Part shown: positions 22,889 through 32,067 of the stretch, piece by piece
Layout: every line of letters begins with the position of its first letter
How positions within the stretch are numbered: position 1 is the first letter of the stretch
The notes under the pieces: model-generated
What the model saw: the letters and a program-made list of their open reading frames with translations, nothing else
The model's database searches: none
Told to the model about the DNA's origin: nothing
From: Oscillospiraceae bacterium
GTDB lineage: Bacteria > Bacillota > Clostridia > Oscillospirales > UBA929
Assembly: GCA_009782385.1 (NCBI GenBank)
Contig: WRJE01000010.1
Coordinates: 1-44,339, forward strand
Direction of reading: 5' to 3'
Length of the DNA stretch: 44,339 nt
Program-made: the position numbers and the translations under genes

Positions 22889-24976
22889 TTATCGCACCTT
22901 TTGCCTTTGACTGACAGCTTTTTTGTTGGGAGCTTTCCACGCGGTGAGTTTTCCCTTATAATCATCCAGAGCAACCACCACGACTTTGCCGCTTTTATTA
23001 TAAATCAGCTGTCCCGCTTCGAGCGTTATATTTCCGGACACTTCAGTCGGACTGATTCCCAAATCCTCACTCCCTCCGGCGAAAAGCATATCGCCGTTTT
23101 TGAGCCTGATTTTCCCGCTCTTGATACTATAATTGGGCGGTTTACCCATGCTTTTGACGCTGGCGCGGTGAATCATTTTCGCCCTAACCTTTTTGGGCTT
23201 GCTTGCCGCTGTGTACTCTGTGTCACTCAATTTTTCCGGTGCTGTTCTGACATAATAGTAAAACACAACGACCTTGCCGCCGGGAGAGCTTTCGACCGGG
23301 ATACCAATACGTTGACCGGGGATATCCGCACAGTATGACAGCGGCGTTTTTGCCCCGCTCCGTTCGATACACCCGGCGTTGCCGTCATGGACACAGCGGC
23401 AATAAAACTTACCGAAACCACGCTTGCTGATTTCTTTCGGATCTCTCGCCGATACCGCGATTTCAATCCCTGCGTTGTAGGGAGTCGTACCCTCCTTGTC
23501 TGATTTTTGATTCAGCATCCATTCTCCCGCCGTCTTACCCGACCAATCGGCGGCAAGAGTATAGTTAATCAGCGCGTAGGGGGCTTTGGGGCGTTTGTTG
23601 ATTTGGGGGAATGTGACGATAACACCGTCCGCGTTTTTTATGTGCAAGGTCATGCCCTTGTCCAGTAATTTGGGAAACCCTTTTTTTACATCAAAGTTTT
23701 TGAATGTAGTTTGCTTTACTTTTTGCCATTTGAACCCGCCGTCAAGGCTGTACTCCTTGATAATAAAGTCCTCGGGCAGTACGATAATCTCGCTCCGCAG
23801 GTTGATGTGGTATTCGTTCGCCATTTCGTACCCGTCAATAGAACCGGGGACGATAATGTCGGGATAGTCATAGTCAATACCCGAAAATCGGTCATCGGCA
23901 GGGTCGTCCGGTCGGGGGTCGAACACCAATTCTTCTTTCCACTTCGCGTATAGAGTGATGTCGGCGGTTACAGTGTTACTGCCGAAGTTCCATACATCTG
24001 TCAGAGCCGCGTCCTTGAACCACGCCACAAAACTGTATCCTTCCTTTTTGGTCGCGGGGGCGCAGATTGTAATATCATGGGCAACATCGGTCATCGGAGC
24101 AATCTCCGTCCCGCCGTTGGTGTCGAAGGTTACGGTATAAGACGGTTTAGAAGGAGGCTCAGGTGTGGGGGAGGGCTCAGGTGTTGGTTCGGGCGTGGGT
24201 GAGGGTTCGGGTGTCGATTCCCCGGGGGTCACATAACCGCATTTCGCGCAAACCTCGCCGGGGTCACTCGGAGAACAGGTTTCATTTGTCTCGCCGCAGC
24301 CGTTTGTGCAGTCATGTGTGCCGTCATCGTTTGATACCCAACTATGTCCTACTGCCAAATCTAACTCCTCGCCGCACCTAGTGCAAGTCTGCGCCGTTGT
24401 ACAAGTCGCCGAAGAACCGGGCGTGTGACTGTCGCAAGCCGATGGTGTCATTTCAATAATGTCCGGTTCTGTCGGTGTCACAGCGATTGAGGTGAATACG
24501 GGTTTATCATAGAAGAAGACAGTGCCTATATCCCCGGACACGCTTATCAATAAAAACCCTTCGGCAAAAATGCAGTCAATACGCGCCTTCGGAGAAACCA
24601 CCATAGAACCTCCCGGAAGACCGTCGGCGTAAAAGTCAATACGAAAGAACGGGTTTTCGACCGTGGCATCGGCAGCCCATGACAGCTTGAAGTATCCTAA
24701 CGGATTAGCGGCTACCGGCACATTAACTCTGGAATCGGTTAAAGGATTCTTAAAGCTGCTAAGTGTCATCTTGCCGCCGGCCGACACATTCCGGAAATAC
24801 GCCGGACTGCGCGAACAATCGCGCACCTGCTCCACCGAGAACTCGATATTAATTATCGGCAAATCCGGCAACTGTCCGCCCGCCGCCACTGCCGTGAGAG
24901 GGAGGGCGGGCAGCAGTGCGAGCGTTAGTACCACGGTCAGCAGTACCGCCATAAATCTACTAAAATTTTTATTCAC
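22889..24976 (-). CDS. Exported protein with Cys-rich motif and InlB-type repeat
   Basis: This protein is 695 residues from a GTG start (MNKNFSRFMAVLLTVVLTLA), nine bases after AAAGGGGG; a signal peptide with cleavage near ALPLTAVAAG is clear. Around residue 185-250 lies a cysteine-rich segment (CTTAQTCTRCGEELD, TNGCGETNETCSP, CAKCGYVTPGE). Next is a proline-glutamate linker (EPSPTPEPTPEPSPTPEP) and one InlB/Flg_new repeat (TVTFDTNGGTEIAPM ... ITLYAKWKEE). The remaining 350 residues are not recognised and show no SLH or LPXTG anchor. It precedes the SLH protein by 52 bases in the same direction and shares a very similar signal peptide, so the two are likely coexpressed and related in function. 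Confidence 0.8.
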   Translation of the reverse strand: MNKNFSRFMAVLLTVVLTLALLPALPLTAVAAGGQLPDLPIINIEFSVEQVRDCSRSPAYFRNVSAGGKMTLSSFKNPLTDSRVNVPVAANPLGYFKLSWAADATVENPFFRIDFYADGLPGGSMVVSPKARIDCIFAEGFLLISVSGDIGTVFFYDKPVFTSIAVTPTEPDIIEMTPSACDSHTPGSSATCTTAQTCTRCGEELDLAVGHSWVSNDDGTHDCTNGCGETNETCSPSDPGEVCAKCGYVTPGESTPEPSPTPEPTPEPSPTPEPPSKPSYTVTFDTNGGTEIAPMTDVAHDITICAPATKKEGYSFVAWFKDAALTDVWNFGSNTVTADITLYAKWKEELVFDPRPDDPADDRFSGIDYDYPDIIVPGSIDGYEMANEYHINLRSEIIVLPEDFIIKEYSLDGGFKWQKVKQTTFKNFDVKKGFPKLLDKGMTLHIKNADGVIVTFPQINKRPKAPYALINYTLAADWSGKTAGEWMLNQKSDKEGTTPYNAGIEIAVSARDPKEISKRGFGKFYCRCVHDGNAGCIERSGAKTPLSYCADIPGQRIGIPVESSPGGKVVVFYYYVRTAPEKLSDTEYTAASKPKKVRAKMIHRASVKSMGKPPNYSIKSGKIRLKNGDMLFAGGSEDLGISPTEVSGNITLEAGQLIYNKSGKVVVVALDDYKGKLTAWKAPNKKAVSQRQKVR

Positions 24977-24985
24977 AAGTATGTA

Positions 24986-25047
24986 CCCCCTTTGAACGGT
25001 TCTACCGCATACTATCCCAGTATAATGTGCGGTCATTCAAAAGGGGG
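24986..25047 (-). promoter_or_regulatory. Long inverted repeat that would sequester the ribosome site
   Basis: Upstream of the exported-protein gene, CCCCCTTTTGAA (mRNA sense, from 25047) can pair with TTCAAAGGGGG (to 24986) with a single bulged base. The second arm contains the AAAGGGGG ribosome site. The 39-base loop has smaller stems of its own (ccgca/tgcgg and tact/agta). In the mRNA this would hide the ribosome site until melted or bound. Confidence 0.55.
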
Positions 25048-25078
25048 CGAATGTTTAGAAATCCTAACAAAACTTTTT

Positions 25079-25762
25079 TCAGAGCATCGTCAGCATCGTA
25101 AGGCAATATCCCTCTCCGCGTGTGGTTTCAATGGTTATATCCTCCGTAACGGCGAAGAGTTTTTTCTTTAGGTTTGATATTTGCAGCCGCAGCGCGGATG
25201 TGTCGTTGTTCAGCGGCTGCCCCCACACTTTTTCAAACAGGTATTCAGCCGCGAGGGTTTTCTTTTCGTTTTGCGTGAGCATAAGCAGCAGGGAGAACTC
25301 CTTTTGTGTCAGCAATAAGTCTTTTCCGCCATAGACCGCCTGATTGCTTAACAGGTCGAAGCGCAGTTGACCGACTGCGATGTTTTCGTTGACGGTACGC
25401 GCCCGCCGCAGAAGGGCTTCAACTCTCGCCGCGAACACGTCTATGTCATACGGCTTGGCGAGGTAATCATCCGCGCCGAGGGACAGCCCTGTAACAACAT
25501 CCGCCGATTCGCCTTTAGCGGTCAGAAGCAGAACGGGAAGCGCGGACACCGCGCGAATTTCGCGCAGTAAATCAAGCCCCGAACCGTCCGGCAGCATAAT
25601 GTCAATCACGGCGGCATTCGGGAATTTTTCGGCTAATATCCGCCGCGCTTCCGCCAGATTTTCAGCCGACAGAACCGCCGCGCCCTGTGATTCCAATACC
25701 TCTGTGTTAATCCACATGACTTTTGGATTATCCTCGACAAGCAATATCGTTTTTCCGGTCAT
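25079..25762 (-). CDS. OmpR/PhoB-family response regulator
   Basis: The 227-residue regulator has a receiver domain (ILLVEDNPKVMW, phospho-Asp in AVIDIMLPDGSG near residue 54, Lys in DDYLAKPYD) and a C-terminal winged-helix DNA-binding domain (about 130-225, ending with LRLQISNLKKKLF and TRGEGYCLTML). It overlaps the downstream end of the kinase gene by four bases, so it is its partner. Its position directly before the two exported proteins suggests they are its targets. Confidence 0.92.
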   Translation of the reverse strand: MTGKTILLVEDNPKVMWINTEVLESQGAAVLSAENLAEARRILAEKFPNAAVIDIMLPDGSGLDLLREIRAVSALPVLLLTAKGESADVVTGLSLGADDYLAKPYDIDVFAARVEALLRRARTVNENIAVGQLRFDLLSNQAVYGGKDLLLTQKEFSLLLMLTQNEKKTLAAEYLFEKVWGQPLNNDTSALRLQISNLKKKLFAVTEDITIETTRGEGYCLTMLTML

Positions 25763-27138
25763 TTTTGCTCCTCCGCAAGTACGGGAAAAATCAGCGTTAC
25801 CGTTGTACCCTTTCCCACTTCGCTCTCTATGTTAACCGTGCCTTCGTGCAGCTCCATGACTTTTTTAACAACCGCAAGCCCCAATCCCGTACTGTTTCCG
25901 CCCGATACGCCGTGTTCAAACACGCGCGGAAGCATTTCCGGCGATATGCCTGAGCCGGTATCGCTCACCGTCAAACGGTGGTTGTCCCCGTCTTTAAGCC
26001 ACCCGACTTTTATAACGCCGCCGCTTGTGTGACGGTTGGCGTTGAGCAGGAGATTAACGAGCGCAACGGACAGCATATCAGGGTTTCCGTACATTTTCGC
26101 GGGTTTTGCAATATCGCGGACAAGAGTATTGCCATGCTTATTTACGGCGGGTTCAAATATAGTAAGCGTCATTTCGATGAACGCGCCCGAGCTGAAATGC
26201 TCCATGGGCTTCAGCTCGTTACTACCGCGTGAAAAGGTCAGCGCGTCGGTAACAAGGTTTGCCGTCTGCATCGTTTCCTGCCACGCTTCACGCAGGCGTT
26301 CTTTCGCGCGGTCATATTTGCCGCTGTCCATAAACCGCTCGGCAAGCTGTATATCGGCGGCGATAACCGTCAGCGGGGTTTTCATTTCGTGGCTGATGTT
26401 GCCGACCATCTCTCTAAGCCAATTTTGTGCGCGGACGGTGTCTTCGTTTTCTAATAAATCGTGTTTGAAAATATTCCAATATATAGACATAATGATAACA
26501 ACAAGAAGCACGGGCGCAACGTCCGCGCCATAAATGTTTATTTCAAACACATACAGCAAAGACGTGACAAACGGAGAAACCGCCAAGAATATCAGCAGCC
26601 AATATGTCCCGCGTCTCTCTTTGCCGGAGCGGAGCATTTTTTTGGCTATAACAAAAACGGACATAGCCACACATAAAGCGGCGTTTATAAAACTTAACGG
26701 ATAAAGCGGCCCCGTTTGTACAGCCAAACGATGGATTCCGGAAGTTTCCTCGAACCAATAGGACACATAAAACAAGGTGTGCCATTCGGAAGTCCAAACG
26801 AGTAATATTATAAACACGGAAACAGTAAAAATGAAAATATTGATAATCTTTTTTATTGAAATTTCACAATACTTTTGCACGAACATCAAATAAAACGGCA
26901 TAATGAATTGTGTGCCCAGATGAAAAATCTTTGCCGCCGCGATTCCGCCCCCCGTGGAATTTGCCATCATCTCCAAAATATATCCCAATTCGTAGAGGGT
27001 TACGCAGATAAGATATAACACATAATATTCGCGCTTCGCGCTTTTCATCCGCGTTTGTACTATATACATCGTGCCGATAGTAATGACCGCTAACACGGAC
27101 ATAACGCCAATAAATATACTGTTAATCATGCGCGTCAT
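25759..27138 (-). CDS. Sensor histidine kinase with multi-span N-terminus
   Basis: In this 459-residue kinase the first 230 residues contain about seven membrane segments in the style of the 7TM sensor region of histidine kinases. The dimerisation box is GNISHEMKTPLTV (His near 246) and the ATP-binding domain runs from about 350 with VNLLLNANRHTSGG, DTGSGISPEML and STGLGLAVVKKV. It autophosphorylates and passes phosphate to the regulator encoded four bases downstream. The start overlaps the 3' end of the DUF4143 gene by 17 bases, so all three may be one transcript. Confidence 0.92.
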   Translation of the reverse strand: MTRMINSIFIGVMSVLAVITIGTMYIVQTRMKSAKREYYVLYLICVTLYELGYILEMMANSTGGGIAAAKIFHLGTQFIMPFYLMFVQKYCEISIKKIINIFIFTVSVFIILLVWTSEWHTLFYVSYWFEETSGIHRLAVQTGPLYPLSFINAALCVAMSVFVIAKKMLRSGKERRGTYWLLIFLAVSPFVTSLLYVFEINIYGADVAPVLLVVIIMSIYWNIFKHDLLENEDTVRAQNWLREMVGNISHEMKTPLTVIAADIQLAERFMDSGKYDRAKERLREAWQETMQTANLVTDALTFSRGSNELKPMEHFSSGAFIEMTLTIFEPAVNKHGNTLVRDIAKPAKMYGNPDMLSVALVNLLLNANRHTSGGVIKVGWLKDGDNHRLTVSDTGSGISPEMLPRVFEHGVSGGNSTGLGLAVVKKVMELHEGTVNIESEVGKGTTVTLIFPVLAEEQK

Positions 27139-28303
27139 TCCTCATTAACCAATCCTCAATTTTTACCGCAGGTATACCCTCAAAGTTTCCTTTGAAAGAA
27201 CCTTCTTTGTACAGAACAAACTTGGGGTAATTGTCCTTGATATCCAAAAGAGAAGCGAATTCCCGCTCGATGGTAGATTCCTCGTTCAAAAGATAACAGA
27301 CTTGCAAATACAGCTTGTCACCGTCCTTTTCGCCTACGAAGTCGATTTCCTTTTCGCCTACACGTCCGACACAGACCTTGTATCCCCTGCGAAGGAGTTC
27401 CAAGCCTACAATATTTTCAAGTATGATTTCGGTGTTTTTCAAGTTCGCGCCCACAACAGCTTCGCGCAAACCGTGGTCTGCTACATAGTATTTCTCATTT
27501 ACTTTCAGCATTTTTTTGCCGTTAATATCTTGACTTTTCAGACGGTACAGCAGGTAGGCTTCCTCGCAGTTTTTCAAATAATTAAGGATTGTTTCCGGAG
27601 CGACCGTTCTTTTCTCAGCTTTGAAAAACTTTGAAATACTCGTTGCGGAAAAACTCTTTCCGACATTAGCCAGCGCATATGATATGATACGTTCCAAAAG
27701 ATCGACATCGCGTATATTGTTACGCTTGACTATATCTTTCAGCATAACGGAATTAAACACGTCCTGCAAATAATTTTTGCTGATTGACGGCTCAAAATCT
27801 ACGCTTGACAGGAAAGGCATCCCGCCGTATTGAATATACTCGTCAAAGGTATAGTCCGCGCTTACATCCTTAAACTCTGTAAACGAAAAAGGATAAACCA
27901 CAAATGAAACATAGCGTCCCGCGATGTAAGTGGCAAGCTCACCGGAAAGCAGTCTTGAGTTTGAACCCGTAATATAGATGTCCGCTCTGAATTTTACGCG
28001 CAGGGAATTTATTGCCTTCTCCCATCCCTCTACTTCCTGAATCTCGTCAAAGAAAAGATAGAAATTCTCTTTGCTTTCGCCGATTTTTTCGCATACATAA
28101 TCGTGGAATACGTTGTACTCACATAAATGCTGATTGCCCAAATCCTCGAAATTAAGATAAACGGTATTCGGACTGTTGATTTCATCCCTGATTTGCTGCA
28201 GCAGTACGCTCTTTCCGCCGCGCCGTATACCGGTCAGCACTTTTATAATGTCTTTACCGATAAACGGGCGGATTTTTGACAAGTAATTCTCGCGTATAAC
28301 CAT
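27122..28303 (-). CDS. AAA-type ATPase with DUF4143
   Basis: The protein is 393 residues starting MVIRENYLSKIRPF; GGGAG nine bases upstream supports this ATG over a TTG nine bases earlier. The Walker A motif is TGIRRGGKSVLLQQ and Walker B is YLFFDEIQEVEGW; the C-terminal DUF4143 domain covers about 200-390, ending in a restriction-endonuclease-like segment (GEKEIDFVGEKDGDKLYLQV). These proteins are common and poorly understood in anaerobes, often duplicated and sometimes considered solitary defence or toxin-like ATPases. The cellular substrate is unknown. Confidence 0.88.
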   Translation of the reverse strand: MVIRENYLSKIRPFIGKDIIKVLTGIRRGGKSVLLQQIRDEINSPNTVYLNFEDLGNQHLCEYNVFHDYVCEKIGESKENFYLFFDEIQEVEGWEKAINSLRVKFRADIYITGSNSRLLSGELATYIAGRYVSFVVYPFSFTEFKDVSADYTFDEYIQYGGMPFLSSVDFEPSISKNYLQDVFNSVMLKDIVKRNNIRDVDLLERIISYALANVGKSFSATSISKFFKAEKRTVAPETILNYLKNCEEAYLLYRLKSQDINGKKMLKVNEKYYVADHGLREAVVGANLKNTEIILENIVGLELLRRGYKVCVGRVGEKEIDFVGEKDGDKLYLQVCYLLNEESTIEREFASLLDIKDNYPKFVLYKEGSFKGNFEGIPAVKIEDWLMRNDAHD

Positions 28304-28326
28304 ATCTATCAACTCCCTGTTTATGT

Positions 28327-28356
28327 GTTATATCATAAAGTATAGGTGGTTGTCAA
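28327..28356 (-). promoter_or_regulatory. Promoter of the DUF4143 gene
   Basis: On the minus strand TTGACA (28351-28356), an 18-base spacer and TATAAC (28327-28332) precede the start by about 24 bases. Confidence 0.6.
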
Positions 28357-28373
28357 GGAGCAATCAAATATTA

Positions 28374-28408
28374 TATAAGTTATATCTGATACAATGTTAT
28401 AACTTATA
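28374..28408. repeat. 11-bp hairpin in the intergenic region
   Basis: Arms tataagttata and tataacttata are perfect complements around 13 bases. It lies upstream of the DUF4143 promoter, in the position of an upstream regulatory site or a terminator for the large kinase gene that would read toward lower coordinates. No T-run is present. Confidence 0.5.
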
Positions 28409-28465
28409 CTTTGCTGCAAATCGCAAACGATTACTCAACGACACACCATGCGACCTTTGGTTGTT

Positions 28466-28588
28466 CAATGTCATTAAATTAACGGTGCGGCATGGAAGCC
28501 GCACCCTACAAACCCGCGTTTCCCGTGGGGTCGGGCTTCCATGCCCGACCGTCCGAAGGAATGAAAATCACTTAATTTAATGACATTG
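28466..28588. mobile_element. 123-bp miniature inverted-repeat element
   Basis: Terminal arms caatgtcattaaattaa (28466-28482) and ttaatttaatgacattg (28572-28588) are perfect 17-bp inverted repeats. Inside are two perfect GC-rich hairpins, ggtgcggc/gccgcacc (28484-28505) and ggtcgggc/gcccgacc (28529-28550), whose loops and arms are themselves mirror images (atggaagc and gcttccat). AT-rich ends around a GC-rich folded core, with no gene, fit a non-autonomous element. It lies just after the stop of the hybrid kinase gene. Confidence 0.65.
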
Positions 28589-28593
28589 TTTGG

Positions 28594-31500
28594 CTATACC
28601 TCGGTTAATATTTGACTTAGAGCATCGGCGGCTTCATCAAAGTTGTAGTTCTCTAAAAATTTGAGCGCGTTCATTAACAATGTATTGGTCTTTTCACCGA
28701 AGCCGCGAGCTGTCAGCATTTTAATACCCCTGACAGCCGTGTCTATCTCAAATTCCTCAACGGCATCCAACACCCTTTTTATACCGTGCCTCAGTTCATC
28801 TAAATTTCCTTCTCCTGACATCTCGTCAGGTGACAGAATATTTTTCAGCTCATCATTTAAGCTCTTCAATTTGGCAATGAGTTCGGGCAACCGCTCCGCG
28901 CAATAATCCGCGTTATCGGCTTTAGCGGCTTTTTCCAACTCAAACGCCGCTCCGGACATTTCCGTTGCGCCAATGGTAGAGAGCGAAGATTTCATGCCGT
29001 GCATAGAGACTGAAAAGTTGTGTAAATCTTTATTTTGCAGAAAATCTTCCATCTTTCCGCATTCGGAAAGGAGCGTTTTGTAAAACACCGTCACAGTTTC
29101 AATGTACAAATCCTCCATGCCCGAAACGTGACTAAGTCCAACCTCCGTGTCTATTCCGTCTATGTCCTTTAACGCGGCGACAAAGCCCGCCGGGGCGCGT
29201 GTACGGCTAACCACATTCAAATCCGCGGGTATATCCTTGTTTTCGATTTTGTCAGCGGGCAGAAATTCGCGCAGAGTGCTGATAAGCTCACTTTTTTCAA
29301 TCGGTTTAGAGAGAAATCCGTTAAAGCCGTTTTCCAAAAACATCTCTTTAGCTCCGCGAATCGCGTTCGCCGTGAGGGCGACTATAACCTGTTTTTCAAA
29401 CTTCCCGCCCAAATCCCTGATTATTTGCGTTGCCTCGATACCGTCCATGCCCGGCATCATGTGATCCATAAATATAATGTCATAATCCTTCTTCTGCGCC
29501 ATTTCGATTGAACTCTCACCCGATAACGCGGTATCAATGTCTATGTTGAATATGTGGAGCAATCCTCTCGCAACCTTAATGTTCACTTCGTTATCGTCTA
29601 CAACCAGAACCTTTGCGGTCGGCGCGCTGATGTTTTGAGTTTCGGCATTAGAATCATCGTCAACAATAGCATCGGGGTCGCCGATTACAATCGGAACTGT
29701 GATGGTAAACACTGTGCCTTCACCGTAAACGCTTTCCAGTGTTATATTGCCGCCCATCATATCCACAAAGGATTTACTGATGGCAAGCCCAAGTCCCGTC
29801 CCTTTGACGTTCCTGTTTTTCCGCATATCGGTTTGGGTGAAAGCGCGGAATAATTTCGGTATGTCTTCTTCGTGCATACCCAAGCCCGTATCCTTTATCG
29901 TGAAAATCAGATTATCCCCGTTTTTAAGAACTGTAAAATGGATATAACCATGGGTTGTAAATTTTACGGCATTGCCGCAGATATTTGTCAGCACCTGCCT
30001 GATTTTTATGTCATCGCCGTAGAGGCAGTACGGCAAATCATCGGATTTGTCAAATCTAAACTCCAGTCCCTTTCTCTCAGATACAAACTTGAACATCGAA
30101 CCGATATTATCGATAAGCATATGGAAATTGTAATGAACCGGAATCAAATCCAGCTTCCCCGATTCAATTTTTGAGAAATCCAGAATATCGTTTATTATAC
30201 TCAGAAGCGAACGCGAGGACGTGAAAATGTCGGTTACATAATTTCGCTGCCGCTCGTTGAGCGACTCGTTCTGAAGCAGCTCCGACATACCCATAATCGC
30301 GTTCATCGGGGTGCGTATCTCATGGCTCATGTTGGCGAGGAACTCAGACTTCATGCGCGAAGTCTCTTCCGCCTGTTCCTTTTTGCCCCTAAGCTCAAGG
30401 GCTTCGCGTTCAGCCTCTATTTTGTCGTTCATATAACGCTTGATGTCTGTAATATCAATGGAGTGCTGAAGGTGCATCTTGTTAGTGCTGCCGGGCCAGT
30501 CGATATACGTGTCCGTGTTGCGGTATTCGCGCTTTGTCGCGGTGTTGTGTTCTTCCCAGACAACGGATTTACTTGAATCCTTGTCAAGCTGATTACACGG
30601 GCAGAAACTGCATCTCTCCGAAAAATTATCCTGTAAAACCTCATAACAATGTCTGCCGACAACATCATCCGGCACATCGAAGTGACGTTTCATCGGGTCG
30701 TTTATAAACAGTATAACATCGTCCTTGGGGTCGGTGACATATATAAACGCATCGATGTTGTTCATAATGTTCATTATCGTATCCAGCATATTTTCCGATT
30801 CGTTTATATGCACCTCGATTCTGTCCGCCATTTTATTGATTGAAGATTTGACGACCGCCATCTCATCGTTATAATCGCCGTATATTCTCGTGTCATACGC
30901 GCCTTCGGCTATTTTGTTCGCGCTCTCCGTTATGTCCACTATCGGTCTGACAATTTTACCGATTAGATAATACAGCAGAATAGCCATTGCCGATATAACA
31001 ACGATTATGAGCAATGTAATAGCGACCAGCAGTTCTCTAAGCCCCTCGTTGATTTCATCGAGCGGCGCGGTGACAGAGACATAAAATGTCTTGTTAAGTT
31101 TAGGTATATAGAAAGAGTTTAAGTTTACCAGTGACTTTTTGTTGTTTAACATGGATCTTGAGTTGATAAAAGACACAACACCCCCCTCGGTCGGCAGGGA
31201 ATACTGGAGTCCGGCGGCCTTTCTGGTCTTACCTATATCTTCCATTATGGGTGTGTAAATCAGGAAGTCGTCTTCGTTGCCGATAAGCATATATCCGGTT
31301 TTGTATACTTTTTCAGACTGAATCTTATGGTAAAGCTCCTCAAGAAAAATATCAACTGTAACCGCGCCGATGAAATTGCCGTTTATGTCCCGCACGGGGT
31401 GTGTAATCGTAAACATGAGGATGTTCTTGCCGTTGATTTCATAACTGACAGGCTGACTGTAGATAATTGAATTAGATGATTTCGCTCCCGTGTAGTGGGA

Positions 31501-31986
31501 AAACTTAAACTCACTGTCATTTTCCAAAGCCTCGGGCAGGTACACCGTTTCACCATCGTCTTTATAGAAATAATAACATATCCTGCCCGTGGTTGCAGTT
31601 CCGTAATGTGTGTTTCTATACGCTTCGTCCCTGCCGTCATAGGCGTTGGGTTCAAAGTATATGCTCGAGCCGTCTATAGTTCCGTAATCATTGAAAACAT
31701 CTAAAACCGTATCGCACAGATTTTTCCTGTCAACTATATCTCTCTCGATTTGGGATTCAAGCGTGCTTGACACAAGAGACAAATAATCCATTGCCTCGCT
31801 GATACGCAAATGAAAATCGGTTGTATATTTTTCGCTTAACTGCAAAAACCGTATTTCGGCGGAATCACGCATGGAATTGTACAGCTCAACGAACAGCACC
31901 GTACATACTATCGCGAATACAATCGCCATAGGGATAATCGTATAACCCATAATTTTCGCTTTTAAGCCGGTAAACTTCTTTAACAT
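28594..31986 (-). CDS. Hybrid sensor histidine kinase (dCACHE-HAMP-PAS-HK-REC-HPt)
   Basis: The protein is 1130 residues from [16 protein letters not shown], with GGGAG eight bases upstream and a consensus promoter overlapping any earlier start. Order: membrane segment (10-35), extracellular double-CACHE sensor (about 40-320), membrane segment ([20 protein letters not shown]), HAMP, PAS domain with a Cys cluster (RCSFCPC) that could hold metal or a redox signal, kinase core ([14 protein letters not shown]; HATPase to about 780), receiver ([30 protein letters not shown]) and C-terminal HPt ([15 protein letters not shown]). It is a complete phosphorelay protein; its output partner is not adjacent but the receiver/HPt pair at 15804-16795 is a candidate. 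Confidence 0.92.
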   Translation of the reverse strand: MLKKFTGLKAKIMGYTIIPMAIVFAIVCTVLFVELYNSMRDSAEIRFLQLSEKYTTDFHLRISEAMDYLSLVSSTLESQIERDIVDRKNLCDTVLDVFNDYGTIDGSSIYFEPNAYDGRDEAYRNTHYGTATTGRICYYFYKDDGETVYLPEALENDSEFKFSHYTGAKSSNSIIYSQPVSYEINGKNILMFTITHPVRDINGNFIGAVTVDIFLEELYHKIQSEKVYKTGYMLIGNEDDFLIYTPIMEDIGKTRKAAGLQYSLPTEGGVVSFINSRSMLNNKKSLVNLNSFYIPKLNKTFYVSVTAPLDEINEGLRELLVAITLLIIVVISAMAILLYYLIGKIVRPIVDITESANKIAEGAYDTRIYGDYNDEMAVVKSSINKMADRIEVHINESENMLDTIMNIMNNIDAFIYVTDPKDDVILFINDPMKRHFDVPDDVVGRHCYEVLQDNFSERCSFCPCNQLDKDSSKSVVWEEHNTATKREYRNTDTYIDWPGSTNKMHLQHSIDITDIKRYMNDKIEAEREALELRGKKEQAEETSRMKSEFLANMSHEIRTPMNAIMGMSELLQNESLNERQRNYVTDIFTSSRSLLSIINDILDFSKIESGKLDLIPVHYNFHMLIDNIGSMFKFVSERKGLEFRFDKSDDLPYCLYGDDIKIRQVLTNICGNAVKFTTHGYIHFTVLKNGDNLIFTIKDTGLGMHEEDIPKLFRAFTQTDMRKNRNVKGTGLGLAISKSFVDMMGGNITLESVYGEGTVFTITVPIVIGDPDAIVDDDSNAETQNISAPTAKVLVVDDNEVNIKVARGLLHIFNIDIDTALSGESSIEMAQKKDYDIIFMDHMMPGMDGIEATQIIRDLGGKFEKQVIVALTANAIRGAKEMFLENGFNGFLSKPIEKSELISTLREFLPADKIENKDIPADLNVVSRTRAPAGFVAALKDIDGIDTEVGLSHVSGMEDLYIETVTVFYKTLLSECGKMEDFLQNKDLHNFSVSMHGMKSSLSTIGATEMSGAAFELEKAAKADNADYCAERLPELIAKLKSLNDELKNILSPDEMSGEGNLDELRHGIKRVLDAVEEFEIDTAVRGIKMLTARGFGEKTNTLLMNALKFLENYNFDEAADALSQILTEV

Positions 31987-32017
31987 ATGTATTCTCCCTT
32001 CGATAAAGGATGGGATG

Positions 32018-32046
32018 ATTATACCATATATCGTTATATGTTTCAA
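32018..32046 (-). promoter_or_regulatory. Promoter of the hybrid kinase gene
   Basis: On the minus strand TTGAAA (32041-32046), 17 bases and TATAAT (32018-32023) lie 32 bases before the start codon. This supports the downstream ATG at 31986 as the true start. Confidence 0.75.
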
Positions 32047-32067
32047 CGGGGATTTTTTACCGAATAT

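Noticed and set aside
22837-22974. N-terminal extension of the SLH protein
   Set aside because: The extension would precede a perfect signal peptide and overlaps the end of the upstream gene; the ribosome site belongs to the ATG at 22836.
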